In this document: in pieces, positions 1-8,676 of the stretch | Numbering within the stretch: the stretch's first letter is position 1 | How the letters are laid out: each line of letters opens with the position of its first letter | Assembly (NCBI GenBank): GCA_017935675.1 | Contig: JAGBHE010000054.1 | Span: forward strand, 1 to 64,000 | Direction: 5' to 3' | Source: Clostridia bacterium | Lineage (GTDB): Bacteria > Bacillota > Clostridia > UBA1381 | Length of the DNA stretch: 64,000 bases | Program-made: the position numbers and the translations under genes | The notes under the pieces: generated by a model | The model's database searches: none | What the model saw: the letters and a program-made list of their open reading frames with translations, nothing else | Told to the model about the DNA's origin: nothing

Positions 1-102
1 AGCAATGGTTTCCACTTGACTTTTTCAGTAAAAATACAATCCACCATTAAAACATTAAATAACTTTTTTTCAATTTTTATTGAAGTTAATAACAGAAATT
101 TC

Positions 103-489
103 TTAAAACATCCCAAAACCCTTCTGTATTTCCCATTTTTTTAACACAAGAGAACCGTCCCCCTGTGTCGTATGTCCCTTGTCAATATGTGTGCTTATTA
201 CAAACTCATATTTCCCGCCCAAAACTTCCTCCGCCAACTTCATACCGATTTCGTGAGCCTGTTCAGGTGTTGCCTCACCGGGCGCAAATGACTGTATCAA
301 ATGCCGCGCTAAGTGCGTACCACGCTCCGATGACAATCTGCGCGTAAATTCAAACTCAATATCCGCCGTTTCGGGAGAGCAACCGAACGAGGACACCAAT
401 ATTGCACTATCCGTTTTATCAGGATTGAGGATATAGTCAAGCGCCTTTCTTAATGTAGACTTAATAGGATGCGTCTTTGTAATTGCCAT
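103..489 (-). pseudogene. Relaxase (MobA/VirD2-type) N-terminal fragment, truncated
   Basis: The first roughly 105 residues read like the start of a mobilization relaxase, from MAITKTHPIKSTLRKALDYI to the conserved block THIDKGH. In the family this block continues into the metal-binding histidines (HxH motif); here the frame instead runs into TTQGDGS and stops 22 residues after THIDKGH. The break falls exactly at a palindromic sequence (144-168), suggesting insertion or deletion at that point. The nicking tyrosine region and the rest of the protein are missing from this frame, so the product cannot be an active relaxase. It overlaps the upstream mobC-like gene by 40 bases, the usual arrangement. 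A continuation further left, outside the window, is possible. Confidence 0.75.
144..168. repeat. Imperfect palindrome at the relaxase breakpoint
   Basis: ACACAAGAGAACC is followed directly by GTCCCCCTGTGT, giving matched ACACA/TGTGT ends and a partly self-complementary middle. Sequences of this GACACAGGGGACGG type recur as interspersed palindromic repeats in many Firmicutes genomes, some next to Y1 (REP-associated) transposase genes; that comparison is from memory. It lies exactly where the relaxase reading frame loses its family resemblance. Confidence 0.5.
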
Positions 490-779
490 ATCTCATTAAG
501 CCTCTCTTTAATTTCTTCAATATTCGTATCATAAATACGGCTCGTGGTGTTGACGCGTTTTGCAATCTGATTTACATTATTGCCGATTGCTTGAAGCTCC
601 TTATTGAATTTCTTGATTTCTGTCATATCGGTATAAATGATATAACCGTCAATCGCCATTTTCCGCAAATATGCGCCGATTTGACTTGTCGGCAACTGTG
701 CCATTTTCTGTCTGATAAGCTCGCGTTCTTCTTCTGTAACATCAAATTTCATTTGAATATTTCTTTTTCTGTTTGCCAA
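450..779 (-). CDS. mobC: MobC-like relaxosome accessory protein
   Basis: Small protein of about 109 residues with the pattern of plasmid and ICE mobilization protein MobC: an N-terminal ribbon-helix-helix-like stretch (MANRKRN type, then FDVTEEERELIRQKM), the signature GAYLRKMAIDGYII, and a C-terminal helix with NVNQIAKRVN and EIWQLQRRIL. In the family it helps the relaxase bind and melt oriT. The start chosen is TTG at 779 because family members begin with MANRKRN; an in-frame TTG at 797 is possible, and neither has a clear ribosome-binding site. The gene appears intact although its partner relaxase is truncated. An oriT would be expected upstream (about 800-950), but none was recognised. 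Confidence 0.8.
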   Translation of the reverse strand: MANRKRNIQMKFDVTEEERELIRQKMAQLPTSQIGAYLRKMAIDGYIIYTDMTEIKKFNKELQAIGNNVNQIAKRVNTTSRIYDTNIEEIKERLNEIWQLQRRILLSLH

Positions 780-951
780 GAAACAGCGTCTATACAACTT
801 ATTTATATTTTTAATTTAATAAAAGCATAACAATAATGTTCAAGCGTAGGATTTACCGTATTTCATGGACCAAATTGTTATTAAGGCATAAAGAGAGGGT
901 AATAACTTCCTTTTGCTTATATGTGATTTTTATAAACTTTGTATTTTTAAA

Positions 952-980
952 TTGACATAGAACGATTAAGGCACTATAAT
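952..980 (+). promoter_or_regulatory. Sigma-A-type promoter for the LysR gene/cargo operon
   Basis: TTGACA (952-957), a 17-base spacer and TATAAT (975-980), both hexamers matching consensus, about 40 bases before the LysR start codon. Confidence 0.75.
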
Positions 981-1022
981 ATATTATGAGATCAAGCTCA
1001 GAATACACACGGAGGAAATCTT

Positions 1023-1919
1023 ATGACGTTACAATATCTAAAATATTTGATTACCGTTGCCGAAAAGGGCTCAATCACCGAAGCAGCAAAAGAATTATTT
1101 ATATCGCAGCCGAGCCTTTCAGGAGCGATAAAAGAAGTTGAAAAGGAAGCAAAAATCACTATATTTAATCGCTGCCGAGCAGGTGTGGCACTCACAAAAG
1201 AGGGAATGGAATTTTTAGGCTACGCAAGGCAGGTTGTTCAACAGATGGATTTGCTTGAAGCAAAATATATTAATAATCAAGCAGCAAAGCAACGCTTTTG
1301 TGTTTCCACACAACACTATACCTTTGCCGCAAATGCCTTTGTTGAATTGGTACAGCGTTTTGGTCAGGAACGGTTTGAATTTATATTAAACGAAACACAG
1401 ACACATCAAATTATAGAAGATGTGAGAAACAGGTTCAGCGATTTAGGAATTTTATATTTAAGCGACAGTAATGAGAATGTACTGAAAAAGTTGTTTGAGC
1501 AATATAATTTGAATTTTATCGAATTGTTTTCGGCGGCACCTCACATCTTTATTAGAAAAGAACACCCGTTAGCAGAGAAAAAATCGGTTTCATTAGAGGA
1601 TTTGAAACCTTATCCACGTCTTAGCTTTGTTCAGGGTTCATATGAGTCCTCAAACTTTGCGGAGGAGCTTTTCAGTAATGAATATGCTGAAAAAAGCATT
1701 AAAGTCAGCGACAGAGCCGCAATAGTAAACTTTATGATAGGTCTTGATGGCTACACGATTTCAAGCGGTATATTTCCGAACTATCTTCACGGAAGTTCAA
1801 TTATATCTATTCCGCTTGATGAAAACGAAACGATGCACATCGGCTATATTATAAACAAAGACAAAGAATTATCAGAATTGGGACAAATCTATATTGATGC
1901 CCTGAAAAAATTCAAATAA
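1023..1919 (+). CDS. LysR-family transcriptional regulator
   Basis: 298 residues, the usual LysR length. Residues 1-60 form the winged helix-turn-helix (QYLKYLITVAEKGSITEAAK, then LFISQPSLSGAIKEVEKE). The rest is the periplasmic-binding-protein-like effector domain. An ATG with GGAGG just upstream defines the start. It is first in a same-strand run followed by ACT-domain, LysE-type exporter and PLP-enzyme genes, so it probably controls this run in response to an amino acid or related metabolite; the pairing of LysR regulators with LysE exporters is common. The effector is not identifiable from sequence. Confidence 0.9.
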   Translation: MTLQYLKYLITVAEKGSITEAAKELFISQPSLSGAIKEVEKEAKITIFNRCRAGVALTKEGMEFLGYARQVVQQMDLLEAKYINNQAAKQRFCVSTQHYTFAANAFVELVQRFGQERFEFILNETQTHQIIEDVRNRFSDLGILYLSDSNENVLKKLFEQYNLNFIELFSAAPHIFIRKEHPLAEKKSVSLEDLKPYPRLSFVQGSYESSNFAEELFSNEYAEKSIKVSDRAAIVNFMIGLDGYTISSGIFPNYLHGSSIISIPLDENETMHIGYIINKDKELSELGQIYIDALKKFK

Positions 1920-1966
1920 AACAGAGTTTTATCTGTTTTATCCTTTAAGGAGGTTAGAATTTTACT

Positions 1967-2332
1967 GTGGAAATTAAGAGATTAGAATATGATTTTTCTG
2001 TTTGCAAGGTTGCAGACTATTCAAAAGTAAATTTAGAGAGTGTATATTGTTTTATAGGGAAAACCGATGAAGAAAAATCGCTTGTTTGCCTGACAGAAGA
2101 TGTACCGGATAATGTGACGAAATGCGATAACGGCTGGAAAGCTTTTCGCATTCAGGGCGTGTTGGATTTTTCTCTCATTGGAATATTATCTAAAATATCA
2201 ACCCTGTTGGCAGAAAACAATATTGGTATTTTTGCAGTTTCAACTTATAACACAGATTATATATTAACTAAACGAGAAAATTTTGAAAGGGCAATTAGTG
2301 TGCTGAAAAATGATGGATATACAGTAGTATGA
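1967..2332 (+). CDS. ACT-domain protein (CASTOR/ACT_7-like)
   Basis: 121 residues starting at GTG with a strong AAGGAGG 13 bases upstream. The C-terminal half resembles ACT domains of the small, stand-alone ACT_7 type: WKAFRIQGVLDFSLIGILSK followed by LAENNIGIFAVSTYNTDYIL. Such domains bind amino acids and act as sensors; small proteins of this class often sit beside LysE/RhtB exporters or amino-acid enzymes. No catalytic domain is attached. Here it lies between the LysR gene and the exporter, so an amino-acid-sensing role is a reasonable inference, while a direct enzymatic role is unlikely. Confidence 0.75.
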   Translation: MEIKRLEYDFSVCKVADYSKVNLESVYCFIGKTDEEKSLVCLTEDVPDNVTKCDNGWKAFRIQGVLDFSLIGILSKISTLLAENNIGIFAVSTYNTDYILTKRENFERAISVLKNDGYTVV

Positions 2333-2516
2333 TATTTCCGTTCCGGGATCAGTCTAACTTGGTTGAATAATTTAGAACGAAATTGAAATAACTCATACAT
2401 AGGCTCAGCTTATGCTAAAACATAAAATATATATATTACCTATTACATGGCTTTTTGTGATACAATATAAAGGATGAAAAATTCACTTATATTGTAAATC
2501 GAAGGAAGGTGAAAAA

Positions 2517-3101
2517 ATGCCTTATTATGTAATAGGTAATTTTTTTATATATTCAATTATAAATGCAATCACTCCGGGACCGGGAAACATCTTGGCTCTT
2601 AATACGGTAACAAATTACGGTTTAAAAAAAGGCAGACCACTTTTTACGGGAATATTTGCAGGATATTATATTGTTCAGATTATATGTGCCGTATTTGTCT
2701 ATGGAATAAGTGCTTTTTTACCAAATGTACTCAACATTATGAAGTATATAGGAGCCGCTTACATTTTATTTCTTGCGATACATATTGCCATAAGTAAACC
2801 ACCGTCTGAATGTACGGAAAAATCCGCCTCTTTCGTAAGAGGTTTTATGCTGCAATTTGTAAATGTAAAAATATATATGTTTGGTATTACAGCTTTGACA
2901 GGATATATTACAGATTACAGCACATCACTTTGGATATTGCTGTTATTTGAAATTATAATAGCAACTATTGGGACAATATCAACTACACTTTGGATAGGAA
3001 TGGGTATGCTGATACAAAAAGCGTACAGGAAATATTATCGAATAATCAATATTATTCTTGCTTTAACCTTACTGGAATGTGTATTCAGTATGTTAAAATA
3101 A
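2517..3101 (+). CDS. LysE/RhtB-family amino acid exporter
   Basis: 194-residue membrane protein with about five or six hydrophobic segments. It carries the family signature NAITPGPGNILALN near residues 16-29. The family exports lysine, threonine, homoserine, cysteine or O-acetylserine; substrate cannot be told from sequence. ATG start with GAAGGAAGG upstream. It is followed after 30 bases by a MetY-like enzyme, so export of a sulfur amino acid or its precursor is one possibility suggested by context only. Confidence 0.85.
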   Translation: MPYYVIGNFFIYSIINAITPGPGNILALNTVTNYGLKKGRPLFTGIFAGYYIVQIICAVFVYGISAFLPNVLNIMKYIGAAYILFLAIHIAISKPPSECTEKSASFVRGFMLQFVNVKIYMFGITALTGYITDYSTSLWILLLFEIIIATIGTISTTLWIGMGMLIQKAYRKYYRIINIILALTLLECVFSMLK

Positions 3102-3131
3102 AAACTAAAATCTTAATCGGAGGAAATATAA

Positions 3132-4400
3132 ATGAAAGACGAAACAAAATGTTTGCATTCAGGATACAATCCAAAGAATGCAGAACCAAGAGTTGTGCCT
3201 ATTGTGCAGAGTACAACATATGTTTATGATAATACGGAGGAAGTAGCCGCCGTATTTGATGATCCTATGAAATCACTCATATATTCGAGATTTGGCAATC
3301 CTACTGTAATGGCGGTAGAAGATAAAATTGCAGAGCTTGAGGGTGGCATAGGAGCGATGTGTACAACATCAGGTCAGGCGGCTACATTGCTGTCCCTGCT
3401 GAATATTTGTAATTCAGGCGACAGCTTTATCAGCACAACAGAAATATACGGCGGTTCTATCAACTTGTTTTCACATACGCTCAGAAAATTAGGAATTGAA
3501 TGTATTTATATTGACAAAAATTCAACAGATGAAGAAATTGAACAAGCATTTAAGGCTAACACAAAAGCTGTATTTGGGGAAACTATCGCAAATCCGGCAT
3601 TAACGGTTTTTGATATTGAGAGATTTGCCCGTATTGCTCATAAGCATAATGTTCCTTTGATTGTTGACAATACATTTGCCACGCCTATTCTGTGTAAGCC
3701 TTTTGAGTATGGCGCAGATATAGTAATTCATTCAACATCTAAATATATGGACGGACACGCTGTTCAGATAGGCGGTGCAATCGTAGACAGCGGGAATTTC
3801 GATTGGACGAATGGCAATTTCCCGGATTTAACAGAACCCGATGAGTCCTATCACGGTATTTCATATACAGAAACTTATGGAAAAAAAGCCTATATTGTAA
3901 AAGCAAGAATGCAGCTTATGCGTGATTTCGGTGTCTATCCTGCTGCGCACTCTGCATTTTTGCTCAATCTCGGTTTGGAAACACTCGCCGTTAGAATGAA
4001 ACAGTATTGTGAAAATGCAATGACAGTTGCTGAATATCTTGAAAAATCTGATAAAGTAGAAAGCGTCAAATATCCCGGATTGGAAAGCGACGAAAGCTAT
4101 ATGTTGGCGCAAAAATATCTAAAAGGGTGCAGCGGAGTTATTTCATTTGTCATAAAAGGCGGCAAAGAAAAAGCTATGCAGTTTATGAACTCATTAAAAC
4201 TCGCTTCAAACGAGGTACACGTTGCGGATATTCGCACTTGTGTTTTACACCCCGCAAGCGAAACTCACCGACAGCTTACAGATGAACAGTTGATTGCCGC
4301 CGGAATTGAAAGTGGGATGATACGTCTGTCTGTCGGATTAGAGAGTATAGATGATATTATTGAGGATTTGGAAAGAGCATTTTCTGATTTGGAAATATGA
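3132..4400 (+). CDS. O-acetylhomoserine sulfhydrylase-like (Cys/Met metabolism PLP enzyme)
   Basis: 422 residues, the length of MetY-type homocysteine synthases rather than the shorter cystathionine gamma-synthases. Visible family blocks are the N-terminal TKCLHSGYNP, SRFGNPT, the TTSGQAA phosphate-binding loop, DNTFATPIL and the PLP-lysine block STSKYMDGH (Lys about 204). It probably uses O-acetyl- or O-phospho-homoserine and a sulfur donor; methionine gamma-lyase activity cannot be excluded. Good ribosome-binding site (GGAGG) before ATG. It lies in a tight operon with three further PLP enzymes. Confidence 0.85.
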   Translation: MKDETKCLHSGYNPKNAEPRVVPIVQSTTYVYDNTEEVAAVFDDPMKSLIYSRFGNPTVMAVEDKIAELEGGIGAMCTTSGQAATLLSLLNICNSGDSFISTTEIYGGSINLFSHTLRKLGIECIYIDKNSTDEEIEQAFKANTKAVFGETIANPALTVFDIERFARIAHKHNVPLIVDNTFATPILCKPFEYGADIVIHSTSKYMDGHAVQIGGAIVDSGNFDWTNGNFPDLTEPDESYHGISYTETYGKKAYIVKARMQLMRDFGVYPAAHSAFLLNLGLETLAVRMKQYCENAMTVAEYLEKSDKVESVKYPGLESDESYMLAQKYLKGCSGVISFVIKGGKEKAMQFMNSLKLASNEVHVADIRTCVLHPASETHRQLTDEQLIAAGIESGMIRLSVGLESIDDIIEDLERAFSDLEI

Positions 4401-4413
4401 AAGGAGCATAATC

Positions 4414-5544
4414 ATGAAAAAGAAAAGAATTTTTTTGGCAACACCTACAATGCACATGGAAGAGCAGCAGTATATAGGTGAGGCTTTTGATACAAACTGG
4501 ATCGCACCATTGGGACCAAATGTGAATGCGTTTGAGAATAAAGTGGCTGAATATGTAGGGATGCCTTCTTCAGCCGCTCTTTCGTCCGGAACCGCAGCAT
4601 TGCATTTGGCAACCATTTTGGCGGGGGTAAAGGAAAATGACATTGTATTTGTTCAGTCTTTAACTTTTGCAGCAAGTGTTAATCCCATAAGATATGAAAA
4701 AGCAATTCCTGTTTTCATTGATTCCGAACGTGATACATGGAATATGGATCCGGCTGCATTAAGGAAGGCATTTGAGAAATATCCGCATCCTGCGGCTGTC
4801 ATGGTAGTACATTTATATGGAACCGCAGCCAATATAGACGAAATATACAGTATTTGTCAGGAACATCACGTTCCATTGATAGAAGATGCAGCAGAATCAT
4901 TGGGAACTACATACAAAGGTAAAATGACAGGGACTTTTGGCGATTACGGAATTTATTCTTTTAATGGAAATAAAATTATTACAACCTCCGGTGGAGGAGT
5001 TCTTGTTGCAAAAAAAGAAAAAGATGTAGAGAGAGCACGCTTCTTATCTCAGCAGGCTCGTGATCCAGCCAGACATTATCAGCATTCGGTTATTGGCTAT
5101 AATTACAGAATGTCAAATATTGTTGCGGGGATAGGCTGCGGTCAAATGCTGCATATCAATGAACACATTGAAAAAAAGCATAAAATTTATAATCAATATA
5201 AAGAAGCCTTTGCTGATATAGCTGAGATAGAGATGAACCCTTTGAATAGGAACAGCATAGATAACAACTGGCTTTCCTGCATAACAGTTTCCCGTAACAG
5301 TAATGTAACTCCTATGCAGATTATGGATGCTTTGGCTGATGAAAATATTGAAACACGACCCATATGGAAACCAATGCAGCTGCAGCCGATATTTAAGGAA
5401 TTTGATTTTATACAGGTAGAAGACGGATTAAGTGTTAGTGAAGATATTTTTAATAGAGGGCTTTGTCTGCCGAGCGATATTAAGAATACAGATGAAGATA
5501 CACAGCGCGTCATACAGATTGTGCGAGAACAGTTTGGAGCATAG
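4414..5544 (+). CDS. DegT/DnrJ/EryC1-family (PglE-like) aminotransferase
   Basis: 376 residues with start ATG at 4414 preceded by AAAGGAG. The run FDTNWIAPLGPNVNAFE, the block LSSGTAALHLA, IEDAAESLG and the PLP-lysine block SFNGNKIITTSGGG (Lys about 187) place it close to sugar-nucleotide aminotransferases such as PglE, which makes UDP-N-acetylbacillosamine precursors. Family members transfer the amino group of glutamate to a keto sugar. Its place among amino-acid enzymes is odd: no sugar dehydratase, acetyltransferase or glycosyltransferase is next to it. Either it works on a sugar made elsewhere or this member uses a different keto substrate. Confidence 0.85.
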   Translation: MKKKRIFLATPTMHMEEQQYIGEAFDTNWIAPLGPNVNAFENKVAEYVGMPSSAALSSGTAALHLATILAGVKENDIVFVQSLTFAASVNPIRYEKAIPVFIDSERDTWNMDPAALRKAFEKYPHPAAVMVVHLYGTAANIDEIYSICQEHHVPLIEDAAESLGTTYKGKMTGTFGDYGIYSFNGNKIITTSGGGVLVAKKEKDVERARFLSQQARDPARHYQHSVIGYNYRMSNIVAGIGCGQMLHINEHIEKKHKIYNQYKEAFADIAEIEMNPLNRNSIDNNWLSCITVSRNSNVTPMQIMDALADENIETRPIWKPMQLQPIFKEFDFIQVEDGLSVSEDIFNRGLCLPSDIKNTDEDTQRVIQIVREQFGA

Positions 5545-5591
5545 AGAAATTTTGAAGGTAAATAATAGAATGCTTTTTGGAGGTAACTACA

Positions 5592-6686
5592 ATGAGAAAA
5601 ACATTTAATTTTTCAGCAGGTCCGGCTGTTTTGCCTGAGGTGGTTTTACAGGCAGCAGCAGATGAAATGATGAATTATAAGGGCAGTGATATGTCCGTTA
5701 TGGAAATCAGCCATAGAAGCGCACTTTTTCAGTCTATTATAGACGAAACAGAAGCGGATTTAAGAGAAGTGATGAATATTCCCGATGATTATGAGGTGTT
5801 ATTTCTTCAAGGCGGTACATCGCTCCAATTTTCAATGATACCGATGAATTTTATGCGAAATAGAAAAGCTGATTATATTCTTACAGGTTATTGGGCGAAA
5901 AAGGCTTACAATGAAGCGAAGCAGTACGGGCAGATAAATATTGCCGCTTCTTCGGAGGATAAAAACTATTCATATATTCCCGATTGCAGCGATTTAGATA
6001 TATCCCGTGAAAGCGATTATGTGTATATGTGTGAAAATAACACAATTTACGGAACAAAATTTAAGGACTGCCCGAACAGCAAAGGCAAAATCTTAGTAAA
6101 CGATATTTCTTCCTGTTTTTTGTCAGAGCCTATGAATGTATCTGATTATGATATGCTTTTCGGTGGTGTTCAGAAAAATTTAGCTCCGGCAGGTTTGGTA
6201 ATTGCAATTATCCGCAAGCCTTTGATTTCTGAAACAGTTATGCAGGGAACACCGACTATGATGAGGTACAAGACACATTCGGACAAAAAATCCTTATATA
6301 ACACACCACCTACATATAATATTTATATTGTCGGCAAGGTTATTAAATGGATTAAATCACTTGGCGGATTGAAAAAAATGAAAGAGCTTAACGAGAGAAA
6401 GGCATCTATTTTGTATGATTATCTTGATAATAGTACAATGTTTCACGGTGTTGCGGAAAAGGAAAGCCGCTCCCTTATGAATGTAACATTCCGTACAGAG
6501 TCGGAAGAATTAGACGCAGCTTTTGTAAAAGCCGCAACAGAAAATAACATTATCAGCATTAAAGGACACAGAGCCGTCGGCGGTATGCGCGCAAGTATTT
6601 ATAATGCAATGCCGATTGAGGGTGTAAGATATTTAGTTGATTTTATGCGTGAATTTGAGCAAAGTGGTGGTAATTATGGCAAATAA
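5592..6686 (+). CDS. serC: Phosphoserine aminotransferase
   Basis: 364 residues, normal length for SerC. The start KTFNFSAGPAVLPEVVLQ, the block SVMEISHRS, LFLQGGTSLQFSMIPMN and the PLP-lysine motif FGGVQKNLAPAG (Lys about 195) are characteristic. It converts 3-phosphohydroxypyruvate and glutamate to phosphoserine. Start ATG at 5592 has GGAGG 7 bases upstream. No serA or serB is next to it, although SerA would be needed to make its substrate. Its last 11 bases overlap the next aminotransferase gene, which suggests translational coupling. Confidence 0.9.
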   Translation: MRKTFNFSAGPAVLPEVVLQAAADEMMNYKGSDMSVMEISHRSALFQSIIDETEADLREVMNIPDDYEVLFLQGGTSLQFSMIPMNFMRNRKADYILTGYWAKKAYNEAKQYGQINIAASSEDKNYSYIPDCSDLDISRESDYVYMCENNTIYGTKFKDCPNSKGKILVNDISSCFLSEPMNVSDYDMLFGGVQKNLAPAGLVIAIIRKPLISETVMQGTPTMMRYKTHSDKKSLYNTPPTYNIYIVGKVIKWIKSLGGLKKMKELNERKASILYDYLDNSTMFHGVAEKESRSLMNVTFRTESEELDAAFVKAATENNIISIKGHRAVGGMRASIYNAMPIEGVRYLVDFMREFEQSGGNYGK

Positions 6687-7860
6687 AGATGTCATTGAAA
6701 AGGATAAATCATATATAGCGCATACTTATAATCGTTTTAATGTTGCTCTAAAAACCGGCTACGGCTCACGGGTCATTGATTTTGACGGAAAATCATATAT
6801 TGATTTCGGCAGCGGTATAGGTACAAACGCGTTGGGATTTTGTAATGAACAGTGGCTTGAAGCAGTTATATCACAGGCGCAGCAGTTACAGCATACCTCT
6901 AATCTTTTTTATACCTTGCCGGACGCAAAGTTAGCTGAAATGCTTTGTAAGATAACTGGATATTCAAATGTTTTCTTTGGCAATTCTGGCGCAGAAGCTA
7001 ACGAGGGCGCAATTAAAATTGCAAGAAAACACGGTATTGAAACAAAGGGCAAAAATTGTAATAAGATTATCACGCTTAAAAATTCTTTTCACGGAAGAAC
7101 GGTAACAACGCTTTCGGCTACCGGGCAAGATGTATTTCATCAGCATTTTTTCCCTTTTACAGAGGGTTTTCTATATGTTGCTGCTAATGATATACAGGAA
7201 TTATACAATGCCATTGATAACACGGTATGCGCTGTTATGATTGAATTTGTGCAGGGCGAGGGCGGCGTTATAGCCTTATCAAAAGAGTATGTAAAAGCAA
7301 TAGAAAATATTTGCAAAGAAAAAAATATACTTCTCATAGCTGATGAAGTACAGACAGGCATTGGCAGAACAGGAACATTTCTATGCTGTGAGCAATACGA
7401 GGTATTTCCAAACATTATCACATTAGCAAAAGGTTTGGGTGGCGGTTTGCCTATTGGTGCTATTCTTTCTGATGAAACCGTAAAAGATGTTTTACAAGCA
7501 GGACATCACGGCTCAACTTTTGGCGGCAATCCTGTTGTATGTGCCGGAGCTGCGGCAGTATTGAGACAAATAGCTAATTCTGATTCTCTTTCAGATATAA
7601 GACAAAAAGCTGACTATTTCCGCCGTGAATTGTTAGAAATCCCTGAAATTATTGAAATATCAGGTTTGGGACTTATGATAGGCATATCTTTATCAGAAGA
7701 ATTAAACGCGGCGGAGATTGCCGCTGATTGCATAGACAACGGACTTTTAATACTAACGGCAAAAAATAAGCTACGGATATTACCGCCGCTTAATATAACT
7801 TATGATGAAATTAACGAGGGAATACATATTCTCAAAGCAGTTTTAGACGGCAAAAAATAG
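6676..7860 (+). CDS. Class III (acetylornithine-type) aminotransferase
   Basis: 394 residues. ArgD-like landmarks: an N-terminal TYNRFNVALKTGYGSRVIDF, FFGNSGAEANEGAIKIAR, FHGRTVTTLSATGQ, IADEVQTGIGRTG and the PLP-lysine block LAKGLGGGLPIGA (Lys about 252). It most resembles acetylornithine/succinyl-diaminopimelate aminotransferases that use 2-oxoglutarate. No other arginine genes accompany it, so the substrate is uncertain (acetylornithine, ornithine, GABA and others are all within the family). ATG at 6676 lies within the end of serC. Confidence 0.85.
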   Translation: MANKDVIEKDKSYIAHTYNRFNVALKTGYGSRVIDFDGKSYIDFGSGIGTNALGFCNEQWLEAVISQAQQLQHTSNLFYTLPDAKLAEMLCKITGYSNVFFGNSGAEANEGAIKIARKHGIETKGKNCNKIITLKNSFHGRTVTTLSATGQDVFHQHFFPFTEGFLYVAANDIQELYNAIDNTVCAVMIEFVQGEGGVIALSKEYVKAIENICKEKNILLIADEVQTGIGRTGTFLCCEQYEVFPNIITLAKGLGGGLPIGAILSDETVKDVLQAGHHGSTFGGNPVVCAGAAAVLRQIANSDSLSDIRQKADYFRRELLEIPEIIEISGLGLMIGISLSEELNAAEIAADCIDNGLLILTAKNKLRILPPLNITYDEINEGIHILKAVLDGKK

Positions 7861-7876
7861 GTATGAAGGTGATGTT

Positions 7877-8050
7877 ATGGATAGATTAACAATGGTATAT
7901 AAAAACGGAATGGTTACGCTTGACGCTAAAAACTTTGATGTATCTCAGGAAGCTATTGACAGTGAAATACGAAACTGCGAAGCAATCCGAACAGCGATAG
8001 AAAAATTAAAAACCTATGAGGATAATATAACAGAGATAAATCCTTTATAA
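7877..8050 (+). CDS. Small hypothetical protein (57 aa)
   Basis: The frame opens with ATG 16 bases after the aminotransferase stop, behind GAAGGTGATG, and encodes a polar protein beginning MDRLTMVYKNGMVTLDAKNF and ending ITEINPL. The middle, ESEIRNC-like helix and LKTYED, recalls small phage and ICE proteins with a KLAAYEDT-type helix, but the match is weak. It closes the cargo operon, directly before two strong terminator hairpins. Function unknown. Confidence 0.5.
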   Translation: MDRLTMVYKNGMVTLDAKNFDVSQEAIDSEIRNCEAIRTAIEKLKTYEDNITEINPL

Positions 8051-8186
8051 AGTATTCAAGAAAACCAAGCAATAGAAGAAGCATATAATATTAGAAAATC
8101 TGTTTAATAATTATTTTATAAAATGAAGTTATATATATATACATAAGACGGTACAATGTATTTGAATTTGTCTTGTACAAACAAAA

Positions 8187-8230
8187 GTCGAATGTGTCAA
8201 AAAAATCCAGTTGACAGATTCGACTTTTTT
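8187..8230. terminator. Bidirectional intrinsic terminator closing the cargo operon
   Basis: GTCGAATGTGTCAA pairs with TTGACAGATTCGAC (14 positions, one mismatch), followed by TTTTTT and preceded by AAAA, so it could stop transcription from either side. Confidence 0.8.
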
Positions 8231-8276
8231 AATCTTCTGTGCGAAATTTGACAGATTTATATACTTTATCCGAGAA

Positions 8277-8322
8277 AGCGTAGAAATATGTGTTTTTATG
8301 ACACATACTTCTACGCTTTTTT
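8277..8322. terminator. Second intrinsic terminator in tandem
   Basis: GCGTAGAAATATGTGT pairs with ACACATACTTCTACGC (one mismatch) around a short loop, then a T-run (8317-8322). With the preceding hairpin it insulates the cargo from the integration module. Confidence 0.8.
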
Positions 8323-8511
8323 ATATTTATACGGCATATATTTATATCGGTCAAAATTTTTTTATTCTCGTCTGCAAAATTTCTTATAATTGCAGGTATC
8401 TTCACGGTATATGTAGTTTTTTTTATATCTCTTAATTGGGCAATCCCTCCCATACGTTATCCGTAAGCCTCTTGATGAATTAGACAAAAAATTTATCAGG
8501 AGGTTCGGAGA

Positions 8512-8676
8512 ATGTTTATCAAAAATTTTTCTCGAAAAAACAAAAATATTTTTCAAAAAGTGTTGTTATTTTTTATTTTACTCCGTTTATTAGATAGAGG
8601 GACAGTTAAGGACATCAACTTTCATTACGGAAAGGGGGTGTCTATATGGACGAAAAGACTTACAGAAGCATATTAA
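8512..8676 (+). CDS. Possible small leader protein upstream of the sigma-like gene
   Basis: A 54-residue frame starts at ATG behind a strong AGGAGG (8 bases). Its N-terminus is basic (MFIKNFSRKNKNIFQK), followed by a short hydrophobic stretch VLLFFILLRLL. It overlaps the start of the sigma-like gene in another frame. I do not recognise a family. Conjugative elements often have short translated leaders here, so it may act through translation rather than as a protein. Confidence 0.35.
   Translation: MFIKNFSRKNKNIFQKVLLFFILLRLLDRGTVKDINFHYGKGVSIWTKRLTEAY

Noticed and set aside
2332..2347. 16-base match ATATTTCCGTTCCGGG shared with 30749-30764
   Set aside because: One such match is expected by chance in AT-rich sequence of this length; surroundings are unrelated.
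4338..4675. Minus-strand frames opposite metY/degT
   Set aside because: They overlap strongly conserved PLP-enzyme coding sequence and show no family features.
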